From: Pseudomonadota bacterium
GTDB lineage: Bacteria > Pseudomonadota > Alphaproteobacteria > Azospirillales > Azospirillaceae
NCBI GenBank assembly: GCA_023413605.1
Contig: JAEZPL010000482.1
Span: 1 to 7,842, forward strand
Direction: 5' to 3'
Length of the DNA stretch: 7,842 nt
Shown here: positions 1-6,455 of the stretch, piece by piece
How the letters are laid out: each line of letters opens with the position of its first letter
How positions within the stretch are numbered: the first letter of the stretch is position 1
Made by a program: the position numbers and the translations under genes
Notes under the pieces: generated by a model
The model's input: the letters and a program-made list of their open reading frames with translations, nothing else
Database searches by the model: none
What the model was told of the DNA's origin: nothing

Positions 1-157
1 GGAATTCGCGGTGCTGGCCCCCGCGCTGGCCGACTGGATCGACCCGGCCGCCATGAAGGCGCTGTCGGGGGCCGTGGACAGCCTCGACTTCCCCAAGGCT
101 CATGGGATTCTGCGGCGGATCGCGCACGATCTCGGCCTGCTCTTACCGGCATCCTGA
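1..157 (+). CDS. C-terminal end of a signalling protein, probably a hybrid sensor histidine kinase (partial)
   Basis: An open frame enters at position 2 and ends at TGA 155-157, giving the last 51 residues of a protein whose start lies outside the window. The fragment is alanine- and leucine-rich and looks helical (ADWIDPAAMKAL, then a segment around DFPKAHGILRRIAHDLG). No catalytic motif is visible. The assignment to a hybrid sensor kinase is an inference. Such helical tails commonly close multidomain kinases, and the next gene, 6 nt downstream on the same strand, is a REC-GGDEF response regulator, which often sits in an operon with its kinase. The short gap suggests translational coupling. 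It could equally be the end of another sensor or regulator. Confidence 0.55.
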   Translation, partial: EFAVLAPALADWIDPAAMKALSGAVDSLDFPKAHGILRRIAHDLGLLLPAS

Positions 158-163
158 CCCGCC

Positions 164-1084
164 ATGATCGAATCGCGCCCCAAAATCCTCGTCGTCGACG
201 ACATCCCGTCCAACGTCCATGTGCTGAGCCGCATCCTGAAGGACGACTACGACATCTATTTCGCCACCGACGGGATGAAGGCGCTGGATCTGGTGCAGGC
301 GCGGCTGCCGGACCTCGTGCTGCTGGACATCATGATGCCGGGGATGGACGGCTACGAGGTCTGCCGGCGCATCAAGACCGACCCGACCACCCGCGACATC
401 CCGGTCATCTTCATTTCCGCCAAGAGCGAGGTGGAGGATGAGACCTACGGGCTGGAGGTCGGCGCCATCGACTTCATCACCAAGCCGATCAGCCCGCCCA
501 TCGTGAAGGCGCGCGTGCGCAACCATCTGCTGCTGAAGCGGCAGGCCGACCTGCTGCGCGCCCTGTCCTTCATCGATGGGCTGACCGGCATCGCCAACCG
601 CCGCCGCTTTGACGAGGTGCTGCTGCGCGAATGGCGGCGCTGCGCCCGCTCGCACCTGCCGCTGTCGCTGATCATGCTCGATGTGGATCATTTCAAGGCC
701 TACAACGACCATTACGGCCATCAGGCCGGCGACGAGTGTCTGCGCTCCGTGGCGACCCTGCTCGACGAGCAGATGAAGCGGCCGGGCGATCTGGTCGCCC
801 GCTACGGCGGGGAGGAATTCATCTGCCTGCTGCCGGAAACCGACGTGGATGGGGCGACCAGCGTCGCCGAGCGCCTGCGCGAGGCGGTGGTCGGGCAACA
901 ACTGCCGCACGCGCTGTCGCCCGTGGGCGGGCACGTCACGATCAGCCTGGGCGTTGCCAGCGCGATGCCGCTGGGCGAGGCTCCGCCGGATGGGCTGACC
1001 CAGCTTGCCGACCGGCTGCTCTACGAGGCCAAGCGGGCGGGCCGGAACCGTGTGTGCAGCGGCGGGATCGACGTTCCGGCCTGA
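164..1084 (+). CDS. Response regulator with GGDEF output: diguanylate cyclase (PleD-like, single REC)
   Basis: This 306-residue cytoplasmic protein is predicted to make c-di-GMP from two GTP when phosphorylated. Residues 6-120 form a receiver domain: acidic pair D12-D13, phospho-acceptor D55 in LLDIMMPGMDG, switch Ser at 85 and Lys at 107 (KP motif). Residues 130-300 form a GGDEF domain: DGLTGIANRRRFD at 138-150, metal-binding LDVDHFKAYND near 172-182, and the active-site signature GGEEF at 215-219. An RxxD inhibitory site (RPGD, 206-209) lies five residues before GGEEF, so product feedback inhibition is expected. There is no membrane segment. It has one REC domain where Caulobacter PleD has two. 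The ATG at 164 follows the upstream stop by 6 nt without a strong Shine-Dalgarno, which fits coupled translation with the partial gene before it. That gene is probably its cognate kinase, by inference. Function is well supported by intact catalytic motifs; the input signal is unknown. Confidence 0.95.
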   Translation: MIESRPKILVVDDIPSNVHVLSRILKDDYDIYFATDGMKALDLVQARLPDLVLLDIMMPGMDGYEVCRRIKTDPTTRDIPVIFISAKSEVEDETYGLEVGAIDFITKPISPPIVKARVRNHLLLKRQADLLRALSFIDGLTGIANRRRFDEVLLREWRRCARSHLPLSLIMLDVDHFKAYNDHYGHQAGDECLRSVATLLDEQMKRPGDLVARYGGEEFICLLPETDVDGATSVAERLREAVVGQQLPHALSPVGGHVTISLGVASAMPLGEAPPDGLTQLADRLLYEAKRAGRNRVCSGGIDVPA

Positions 1085-1103
1085 GGCGGGCGTGAGCAAT
1101 ATC

Positions 1104-1126
1104 ACCGGTCACAAATCATGACCGGT
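1104..1126. repeat. Perfect 8-bp inverted repeat, 7-nt loop
   Basis: The arms are ACCGGTCA and TGACCGGT around CAAATCA. It lies 19 nt after the stop of the diguanylate cyclase gene. It could be a transcript-end hairpin for the signalling operon, although no T-run follows, or a regulator-binding dyad. A second perfect stem (CGGCGGC / GCCGCCG, loop CCAT, 1128-1145) starts 1 nt later. Confidence 0.6.
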
Positions 1127-1186
1127 ACGGCGGCCCATGCCGCCGAAGCCAAGGCTCGCGGACGCGGGCCGCGCGGCGTCTGAGGG

Positions 1187-1214
1187 GAACCTGGACATGT
1201 CAATGTCCAGGTTC
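1187..1214. promoter_or_regulatory. Perfect 12-bp inverted repeat upstream of the moeA pair (operator or 5' hairpin)
   Basis: The arms GAACCTGGACAT and ATGTCCAGGTTC flank a 4-nt centre, GTCA. The repeat ends 31 nt before the ATG of the first moeA-family gene. A TATAAG hexamer follows at 1220-1225 and could be a -10 element, with TGGACA (1192-1197) inside the left arm a possible though over-spaced (22 nt) -35. A dyad whose outer halves read ACCT...AGGT lying next to a -10 recalls MerR-family operators, but that is speculation. As RNA it would form a strong hairpin. It has no T-run, so it is not a classical terminator. Confidence 0.5.
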
Positions 1215-1245
1215 ATTGGTATAAGGTCGGTACAGAGGGTTTCGC

Positions 1246-2427
1246 ATGACCGACCGAAGCACGTTTCCCAGCCCTATTGATGTCCGCGGCCGGGGCTTTC
1301 CCGGGCGCGCCGCGCTGGCCGACGTCCAGCGCTGGATCGACACTCACGCCGTTCCGCCTCCGCCCGGCGAGGTTCCGCTAAACGAGGCCGCAGGCCGGGT
1401 GCTGGCCGCGCCCGTCACCGCGCCGGGCGACTGGCCGCCCGCCGACCGGGCCGCCCGCGACGGGGTGGCGGTGGCGTCGAGCGACACGCTGGGGGCGGGC
1501 TCCTACAACCCCATTCCCCTGCTGAACGCGGTCCCTGTTTCCGCCGGAGAACCGATGCCGCCGGGCACCGACGCGGTGCTGCCGGTGGAAACCGTGCAGC
1601 AGGACGCGGGTTTCACCGAGGCGCTGGGCTCCGCCGCCCCCGGCGACGGGGTGGAGCGGCGCGGCGAGGGTATTCGGGCCGGCGCCGTCCTTCTGGAGGC
1701 CGGGCGCATCCTGCGCCCGCAGGATCTCGGGCTGCTGGTGGCGCTGGGCATCGGGGCAGTGACCGTCGCGGCCCGCCCGCGGGTGCGCGTCGTGCTGGCC
1801 GGCGGCCCTCGTTCCGGGTCCGAAACGTTGGGGGCGATGCTGTCGGCGCTGGTTGTGCGCGATGGCGGCGCCGTGGAACTGGTCGGGCCGCTGCCGGCCG
1901 AGCGCGGCGCGCTGGCCGCCGCCTACTCTGCGCCCGGCGCCGACCTGCTGCTGTCGGTCGGGCGCACGGGGGTGGGGGAGGACGACGTGGCTCCGCTGGC
2001 GCTGGCCGACGCGGGGACGCTGGTGGCGCATGGTGTCGCGATGCGGCCCGGCGATTCGGCGGGGGTGGGGCTGGCGGCTGGCGTGCCGGCGGTGTTGCTG
2101 CCCGGTGAACCCATGGCCGCGCTGGCGGCCTATGAACTGCTGGCTGGTCGCGCCGTGCGCCGCATGGCCGGCCGCGACTCCGTTCTGCCGCACCCGGCCC
2201 GCGCGGTGGTGACCGCGCGCAAGCTGATCTCCGAGATCGGCTGCGTCGATCTCTACCGCGTGCGCCTGACGGCGGACGGCGCGGTCGAGCCGCTGGCCTC
2301 CGCGACGGTGCCGGGCTTGGCCGGCGCGGTGCGCGCCGACGGCTTCGTGCTGATCTCCGCGGAAAGCGAGGGCATCCCCGCCGGGGCGTCCGTGACCGTC
2401 CATTGCTTTGACGGTACAAAGGGATAA
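1246..2427 (+). CDS. Divergent MoeA-family molybdopterin-binding protein
   Basis: This 393-residue protein has the overall layout of MoeA, the enzyme that inserts molybdate into adenylylated molybdopterin. It shows an N-terminal segment with LNEAAGRVLAAPV (45-57), RDGVAV (71-76, matching the DGYA motif), a GTDAVLPVE stretch (107-115), GEGI (140-143), an LRPQDLGLLVALGIGAV segment (156-172), a MoCF-like domain near 178-300 with LPGEP (285-289), and a small C-terminal beta domain. Several hallmark motifs are altered. Thr-Gly before the GADAV loop is Ala-Gly (100-101), STGDE is replaced by AGGPRS (185-190), SGG.S.G is VGRTGVG (238-244), and KPGKP is RPGD (267-270). It may therefore be weakly active, or bind the cofactor without inserting metal. 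The ATG has a good ribosome site, AGAGGG at 1234-1239. The next gene, a canonical MoeA fused to a PBP domain, begins about 40 nt downstream, so the two are probably co-transcribed. Family placement is firm; the specific role is not. Confidence 0.85.
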   Translation: MTDRSTFPSPIDVRGRGFPGRAALADVQRWIDTHAVPPPPGEVPLNEAAGRVLAAPVTAPGDWPPADRAARDGVAVASSDTLGAGSYNPIPLLNAVPVSAGEPMPPGTDAVLPVETVQQDAGFTEALGSAAPGDGVERRGEGIRAGAVLLEAGRILRPQDLGLLVALGIGAVTVAARPRVRVVLAGGPRSGSETLGAMLSALVVRDGGAVELVGPLPAERGALAAAYSAPGADLLLSVGRTGVGEDDVAPLALADAGTLVAHGVAMRPGDSAGVGLAAGVPAVLLPGEPMAALAAYELLAGRAVRRMAGRDSVLPHPARAVVTARKLISEIGCVDLYRVRLTADGAVEPLASATVPGLAGAVRADGFVLISAESEGIPAGASVTVHCFDGTKG

Positions 2428-2453
2428 AAATCAGGGGGATAAGTACCAGGAGT

Positions 2454-2459
2454 GGGGAG
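2454..2459 (+). promoter_or_regulatory. Shine-Dalgarno that favours the GTG start at 2467
   Basis: GGGGAG lies 7 nt before the GTG at 2467. The alternative in-frame GTG at 2452 has only GGGGGA at 2434-2439, 12 nt away, and would add five residues. I therefore prefer 2467. Confidence 0.5.
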
Positions 2460-2466
2460 CACAGGC

Positions 2467-4434
2467 GTGTCCAACCAGGACATCCGGCGATTCGTCGCCC
2501 AGGCGGCCCGGCAGGAGCAGTTTCTGGAGGTCGTCGGCCGTGACGAGGCCGAGGCGCGGTTCCGCCGCCATCTCGACCTGACGCCCAAGGGGGCGGAGAC
2601 GGTGCCCCTCGCCGCGGCGCTCGGCCGCGTCCTGGCCGCCGATGTCGTGGCAGACGTGGACGTGCCGGGTTTCGACCGATCCTCCGTCGACGGCTTCGCC
2701 GTGCGCGCCGCCGACACGCAGGGCGCGGCGGAGGACTCGCCGGTCGTGCTGCGCCTGAACGAAGAGGTGCTGTCCGCCGGCCGCGTGCCGTCCATCACCG
2801 TCGCCCCCGGCACCGCCACCGTGCTCGCCACCGGCGGTATGCTTCCGCGCGGCGCCGACGCCGTGGTGATGGTGGAACACACCGATTCCCACGAGGACGG
2901 CGGAACCCTGGTCGTGGAGGTCCGCAAGCCCGTGGTGCCCGGCGCCTTCGTGGCCGCCGCCGGTTCCGACATCGGTCGTGGCGAAACCGTTCTGCGCAAG
3001 GGGCAGGTGCTCACCTCCCGTGAAATCGGCGTGCTGGCCGCCATTGGCCGGGCCGACGTGCCGGTGGTGCGCCGCCCGCGCGTGGCCATCCTGTCCACCG
3101 GCGACGAGATCGTCGCCCCCGGCGAACCGATTCGCCCTGGCGCCGTCTACGACTCGAACGGAGCCATCCTCGCCGCCGCGGTGGAGGAGTTGGGCTGCGA
3201 GCCGGTCCGGCTGGGCATCGCCCGGGACGACGAGGCGACGCTGACCCGCCTGTTCGACCAGGGGCTCGACTGCGCCGCGCTGCTGCTGTCCGGCGGCACG
3301 TCCAAGGGGGCGGGGGACCTGTCCTACCGCATCGTCGCACGGCTGAGCGATCCCGGCGTCGTTGCGCATGGCGTGGCGCTGAAGCCCGGCAAACCTCTTT
3401 GCCTGGCCGTAACGAAGGGCAAGCCGGTGGTTATCCTGCCAGGCTTCCCGACCTCGGCCATGTTCACCTTCCACGAGTTCGTGGCGCCGGTGCTCCGCGC
3501 GCTGGCCGGCTTGCCACCCGCCGCGCGGGAAGCCGTGCCCGCAACGGTGCCCATGCGGCTGGGATCGGAACGGGGCCGAACCGAGTATGTGATGGTCTCG
3601 CTGGTGCGCGGTGCGGACGGGCTGGCGGCCTATCCGCTGTCCAAGGGATCGGGCGCCGTGACCGCCTTCAGCGTTGCGGACGGCTTCATCGCCATTGACC
3701 CGCAGGCCGAAGCGGTGGAGGCCGGCACGCCCGTGTCGGTGCAGCGAATCGGCCGCGACACCGCCCCCGCCGACCTTATCGTGATCGGCAGTCATTGCGT
3801 GGGCCTGGACGCCATCCTGGGCCGGCTGATCGGGGAAGGATTGGCGGTCAAGGCACTGAACGTCGGCTCCATGGGCGGCCTCGCCGCCGCCCGCCGCGGT
3901 GAATGCGACGTTGCCGCCATCCACCTGATGGATTCGAAAACGGGGGAGTACAACCGTCCGTTCCTGACACCGGCGCTCGACCTCGTGCCCGGCTACCGCC
4001 GTCTGCAAGGCATCGTTTTCCGCAAGGGCGATGCCCGTTTCGAAGGCAAAACGGCCGAGGAGGCCGGGCTGGCCGCGGCGCGCGACCTCGACTGCATCCT
4101 GGTCAACCGGAACGCCGGCAGCGGCACGCGCATCCTGACCGACCGGCTGCTGGGCGCCGAGCGCCCCACCGGCTACTGGTCGCAGGCCAAGTCGCACAAC
4201 GCGGTGGCCGTCGCGGTTGCCCAGGGCCGCGCCGACTGGGGAGTCGCCATCGAAAGCGTCGCGACGCTCTACGGCCTGGGCTTCCTGCCCTTGCAGGAGG
4301 AGCATTACGACTTCGTCATCCCAAAGGACCGCCGCGACCGCCCCGCCGTCCGGCGCTTCCTGGCCGCGCTGGAAGACGAGGCGGTAAGGGCGAAGCTGCG
4401 GGAGCTTGGGTTTACCGATCCGGCAGCGGAATGA
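2467..4434 (+). CDS. moeA: Molybdopterin molybdenumtransferase MoeA fused to a C-terminal PBP-like domain
   Basis: About 655 residues from the preferred GTG. Residues 15-425 are a complete MoeA: SSVDGFAVRA (72-81), TGG.LP.GADAV (122-133), STGDEI (210-215), SGGTSKGAGDL (275-285), KPGKP (306-310) and LPGFPTS (324-330). It should catalyse molybdate insertion into adenylyl-molybdopterin in the cytoplasm, the last general step of Mo-cofactor synthesis. Residues 435-645 form a periplasmic-binding-protein-like domain (DLIVIGSH at its start, VNRNAGSGTR near 546-555, SHNAVAVAVAQGRADWG near 576-592) with no signal peptide. This matches the known class of MoeA proteins fused to a LysR-substrate-like or PBP domain. 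The extra domain may sense or deliver the oxyanion (molybdate or tungstate), but that is inference. It follows the divergent MoeA paralog closely and is likely in the same operon. Its 3' end overlaps the convergent pirin gene by 23 nt. Confidence 0.93.
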   Translation: MSNQDIRRFVAQAARQEQFLEVVGRDEAEARFRRHLDLTPKGAETVPLAAALGRVLAADVVADVDVPGFDRSSVDGFAVRAADTQGAAEDSPVVLRLNEEVLSAGRVPSITVAPGTATVLATGGMLPRGADAVVMVEHTDSHEDGGTLVVEVRKPVVPGAFVAAAGSDIGRGETVLRKGQVLTSREIGVLAAIGRADVPVVRRPRVAILSTGDEIVAPGEPIRPGAVYDSNGAILAAAVEELGCEPVRLGIARDDEATLTRLFDQGLDCAALLLSGGTSKGAGDLSYRIVARLSDPGVVAHGVALKPGKPLCLAVTKGKPVVILPGFPTSAMFTFHEFVAPVLRALAGLPPAAREAVPATVPMRLGSERGRTEYVMVSLVRGADGLAAYPLSKGSGAVTAFSVADGFIAIDPQAEAVEAGTPVSVQRIGRDTAPADLIVIGSHCVGLDAILGRLIGEGLAVKALNVGSMGGLAAARRGECDVAAIHLMDSKTGEYNRPFLTPALDLVPGYRRLQGIVFRKGDARFEGKTAEEAGLAAARDLDCILVNRNAGSGTRILTDRLLGAERPTGYWSQAKSHNAVAVAVAQGRADWGVAIESVATLYGLGFLPLQEEHYDFVIPKDRRDRPAVRRFLAALEDEAVRAKLRELGFTDPAAE

Positions 4435-5305
4435 ACTCCGTCTCTCCCGGAACCACGTCGAACTTGCCGGCTTTCCAATCGGCCTTGGCCTGTTCGATGC
4501 GGTCCTGGGAGCTGGAGACGAAGTTCCACCAGATGTGGCGCGGGCCATCCATGGCGGCCCCGCCCAGCAGGATCAGGCGGGCATCCGTTTCGGCGATCAC
4601 CGTGGCCGGCTCGCCCGGCCGCAGGACCAGAAGCCGGCCGGCGTCGAACCGGTCGCCGAAGATCGTTACTGTACCGCCCGCGATGTAGAGCGCGCGCTCC
4701 TCGGTGTCGGCGTCGATGGGCAGTTGGGCGCCGGCATCGAGCGCCGCGTCCACGTACAGCGTGTCCCACAGCGCCTGCATGGGGGAGCGTACGCCGTACG
4801 CCTCACCCGCGACGACGCGCAGCCGCTTGCCTTCGCCCTCGACCGTCGGCAGTTCGTCGGCGCCCAGATGGATGAAGGCCGGGTCGGTTTCCTCGTGGGT
4901 CTTGGGCAGGGCGACCCAGGACTGGATGCCGGACAACAGGCGGTCGCGCCCGCGCTCGTCGGTGGCGGACCGTTCGGAATGGGCGATGCCGCGCCCGGCG
5001 GTCATCCAGTTCACCTCGCCGGGCCGGATCGGCAGGACGGTGCCCAGGCTGTCGCGGTGCAGGATTTCGCCGTCGAACAGGTAGGTGACGGTGGCAAGCC
5101 CGATGTGCGGGTGCGGCCGCACGTCGATGCCCGTGCCGGCCTTCAGAATCGCCGGCCCCATCTGGTCGAAGAAGACGAAGGGGCCGACCATGCGCCTGCG
5201 CACCGAGGGCAGGGCGCGCCGCACTTCGAAGTTTCCGATGTCGCTGGTGCGCGGGACGACCACCGTCTCCAGCCAGCCGTCCGGCACGTCCTGTTCCGTT
5301 GTCAT
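4412..5305 (-). CDS. Pirin family protein (bicupin)
   Basis: This 297-residue cytoplasmic protein has the full length and layout of bacterial pirins. The N-terminal cupin carries the metal ligands: HPH at residues 65-67 (H65, H67), and H109 and E111 in GIAHSER, equivalent to the human pirin iron site. Other pirin landmarks are VGPFVFFDQMGP (40-51), GEILHRDSLG (79-88) and WMTAGRGIAHSE (100-111). The C-terminal cupin ends with the typical GPRHIWWNFVSSS and a final TEFIPLP. Bacterial pirins include quercetin 2,3-dioxygenases and redox or metabolic regulators; which applies here cannot be told from sequence. A G-rich ribosome site (GGGGGGAAGG on the minus strand) precedes the ATG. A small DUF1858-like gene lies 90 nt upstream on the same strand, so they may be co-transcribed. 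The stop codon lies inside the end of the convergent moeA-PBP gene. Confidence 0.93.
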   Translation of the reverse strand: MTTEQDVPDGWLETVVVPRTSDIGNFEVRRALPSVRRRMVGPFVFFDQMGPAILKAGTGIDVRPHPHIGLATVTYLFDGEILHRDSLGTVLPIRPGEVNWMTAGRGIAHSERSATDERGRDRLLSGIQSWVALPKTHEETDPAFIHLGADELPTVEGEGKRLRVVAGEAYGVRSPMQALWDTLYVDAALDAGAQLPIDADTEERALYIAGGTVTIFGDRFDAGRLLVLRPGEPATVIAETDARLILLGGAAMDGPRHIWWNFVSSSQDRIEQAKADWKAGKFDVVPGETEFIPLPDR

Positions 5306-5395
5306 GCCTTCCCCCCTCGCCGATGGTTTCGCACCTGGAAAGGTGGGGCGCCGCCGGGCAATGGGGAGGGGGTTGAATGGGTCCGCGAGAAAACG

Positions 5396-5680
5396 TCAGT
5401 GCTGGGTCTGGCCCCCGCCGCAGCCGCCCCCGCCACCACAGCCGCATCCGCCAGCCGGTGCATAGACGTGGACGGCACCGCGCGCGGTCGCTAGCAGCAC
5501 GTCCAGCGGGATGCCGGTGGCCTTCGCCAGATCGCCCAGGCTCGCGCTGTCCGGCACGCCGACACCCGGTGCGAAGACCGGGTGGATCTGCGCCAGACGG
5601 TCCAACGCCCCCGGATCCCAGGCGGTCAGCGCGGCGAGCGTGGTGTCGGCGGAAAGGGTGTCCATCTGTTCGGCGGCCAT
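5396..5680 (-). CDS. Small DUF1858-like protein with Gly/Cys-rich tail
   Basis: This 94-residue protein has no signal peptide or membrane segment. Residues 8-67 are predicted helical, with the pattern LDRLAQIHPVF (27-37) ... SLGDLAKATGIPLDVLLATAR (47-67). This resembles DUF1858-type domains, which share an L..L.P.F core followed by an A...GI....LL helix, though not strongly enough for certainty. The tail, residues 77-90, is almost only glycine with cysteines at 79, 81 and 87. That is a candidate metal- or cluster-binding or redox-active segment, by inference. Related domains often occur beside hemerythrin, DUF2249 or hybrid-cluster redox proteins; none is visible here. The ATG at 5680 has no good Shine-Dalgarno; Met6 is an alternative start. 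The pirin gene follows 90 nt downstream on the same strand. A TTGACA box lies about 75 nt upstream. Confidence 0.65.
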   Translation of the reverse strand: MAAEQMDTLSADTTLAALTAWDPGALDRLAQIHPVFAPGVGVPDSASLGDLAKATGIPLDVLLATARGAVHVYAPAGGCGCGGGGGCGGGQTQH

Positions 5681-5754
5681 GGAAAAATCCGGGACGTGGG
5701 GGAGGGAAGCGGCGCACGAGCGTGCGGTTCGACCAAAAAGGGTTCCTTGATCCC

Positions 5755-5760
5755 TGTCAA
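5755..5760 (-). promoter_or_regulatory. Candidate -35 box (TTGACA) for the small DUF1858-like gene and pirin
   Basis: The minus strand reads TTGACA here, a perfect sigma-70-type -35 hexamer, 74 nt ahead of the ATG at 5680. No convincing -10 follows at 16-18 nt (the best is a T-rich TTTGGT). The box sits beside an 8-bp inverted repeat, TGATCCCT (5748-5755) and AGGGATCA (5781-5788), that could be an operator. Confidence 0.35.
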
Positions 5761-5807
5761 GAGGGTGGGGCCAAGCATGAAGGGATCAGAACGTGGCCGG
5801 AACGACG

Positions 5808-5837
5808 AAGGGCCCGCGCGTTGCCGCGCAGGCCCTT
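5808..5837 (-). terminator. Hairpin immediately 3' of tRNA-Ala
   Basis: The minus-strand transcript forms a 13-bp helix (arms 5837-5825 and 5820-5808) including one U-G pair, closed by a GCAA tetraloop. The plus strand would have a C/A mismatch at the same place, so the fold favours the tRNA direction. It begins 8 nt after the encoded CCA. Only a weak U content follows (CGUCGUUCC), so it may act as a terminator or as a 3' processing and stability stem. Confidence 0.6.
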
Positions 5838-5845
5838 GTCTTGTT

Positions 5846-5921
<76 letters not shown>

Positions 5922-5966
5922 GAAACTCTGGGTCGCCGGATGTTCGCCCGGCGTCGGTGGAGCGGG

Positions 5967-5995
5967 ATATTGGTCAGGACGGGGGTCCGATGCAA
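5967..5995 (-). promoter_or_regulatory. Weak candidate promoter for tRNA-Ala
   Basis: On the minus strand TTGCAT (5995-5990) and CAATAT (5972-5967) are separated by exactly 17 nt. Each matches the sigma-70 consensus in three of six positions. Initiation near 5960 would give a leader of about 39 nt before the tRNA 5' end. The -35 lies inside the loop of an imperfect inverted repeat (5977-6016). Confidence 0.3.
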
Positions 5996-6016
5996 GTGAA
6001 AAATTCGACCCCGTCC
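5977..6016. repeat. Imperfect inverted repeat between the TIGR02300 gene and tRNA-Ala
   Basis: GGACGGGGGTC (5977-5987) pairs with GACCCCGTCC (6007-6016), with one bulged base and a 19-nt AT-richer loop. It is downstream of the TIGR02300 gene on the minus strand and could end its transcript, although no clear T-run follows. It also spans the possible -35 of the tRNA promoter, so a regulatory role is the alternative. Confidence 0.4.
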
Positions 6017-6059
6017 CAACTTTTTCCGCCCCGCCGGACGGGCGCGAAAGGCGTTCGCC

Positions 6060-6455
6060 TCAGCGCTCTTCCTCGTCCTCGCCCTCGACGTCGACGACCT
6101 CGTCCATGTCGTCTTCGCCCAGTTCCGAGGTGTCCTCGATCAGGACGTCGTCCTCATCCTCGGCGGGCTCGTCGCCCTCCTCGATGTCTTCGACCGAGAC
6201 GTCGTCCTCGACCTCGTCGAGGTCCGCCGCCTCTTCGTCCTCGGTCTCAGTCTCGACGTCTTCGTCCCCGGAGACCACCGGGGCCTTCTTGACATCGTCG
6301 ACCGGCGCCGGGCGCGCCTTGCGGGACTTCAGCAACGCCTCGGGATCGAACTGCGCCCCGCAGGTCGGGCACACCGGCGGGTCCTTGCGCAGATCGTAAT
6401 AGCGCGCGCCACAGCTCGGGCAGATGCGCTTGACGCCCCATTCGGGTTTGGCCAC
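6060..6455 (-). CDS. TIGR02300 / FYDLN-acid family zinc-ribbon protein with acidic tail
   Basis: 131 residues. The N-terminus (1-40) is a zinc-ribbon-like module with two CxxC pairs, CPSC (12-15) and CPTC (29-32), and the family's RYYDL segment (18-22, the FYDL position). From residue 64 to the end the chain is almost featureless and very acidic: about 41 of 68 residues are Asp or Glu, so it is probably disordered. The family is alphaproteobacterial and of unknown function; zinc and nucleic-acid or protein binding are only inferences. The start is GTG at 6455, fixed by a strong Shine-Dalgarno. The gene is divergent from aroA, a conserved neighbourhood as I recall it. The acidic tail makes the plus strand here a run of TCC/TCG/TCT codons, which is a composition artefact and not a gene. 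Confidence 0.92.
   Translation of the reverse strand: MAKPEWGVKRICPSCGARYYDLRKDPPVCPTCGAQFDPEALLKSRKARPAPVDDVKKAPVVSGDEDVETETEDEEAADLDEVEDDVSVEDIEEGDEPAEDEDDVLIEDTSELGEDDMDEVVDVEGEDEEER

Noticed and set aside
143..1105. 320-codon minus-strand frame opposite the diguanylate cyclase gene
   Set aside because: The plus strand has intact REC and GGDEF motifs. The minus translation is low-complexity and has no ribosome site.
1378..2403. Minus-strand frames opposite the short moeA paralog
   Set aside because: They are Arg/His/Gln-rich antisense translations without domains. The plus frame has the MoeA layout and a ribosome site.
2431..4548. 705-codon open frame on the minus strand opposite moeA-PBP
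   Set aside because: It mirrors a gene with complete MoeA motifs. The translation is His/Gly/Arg-rich with no recognisable domain, as expected of antisense frames in GC-rich coding DNA.
5332..5345. Small CACCT-GGAA-AGGTG stem between pirin and the DUF1858-like gene
   Set aside because: A 5-bp stem is too short to stand out in GC-rich sequence, and no T-run follows.
4406..5494. 362-codon plus-strand frame across the pirin gene
   Set aside because: It is antisense to a clear pirin with all metal ligands and has no recognisable family features.
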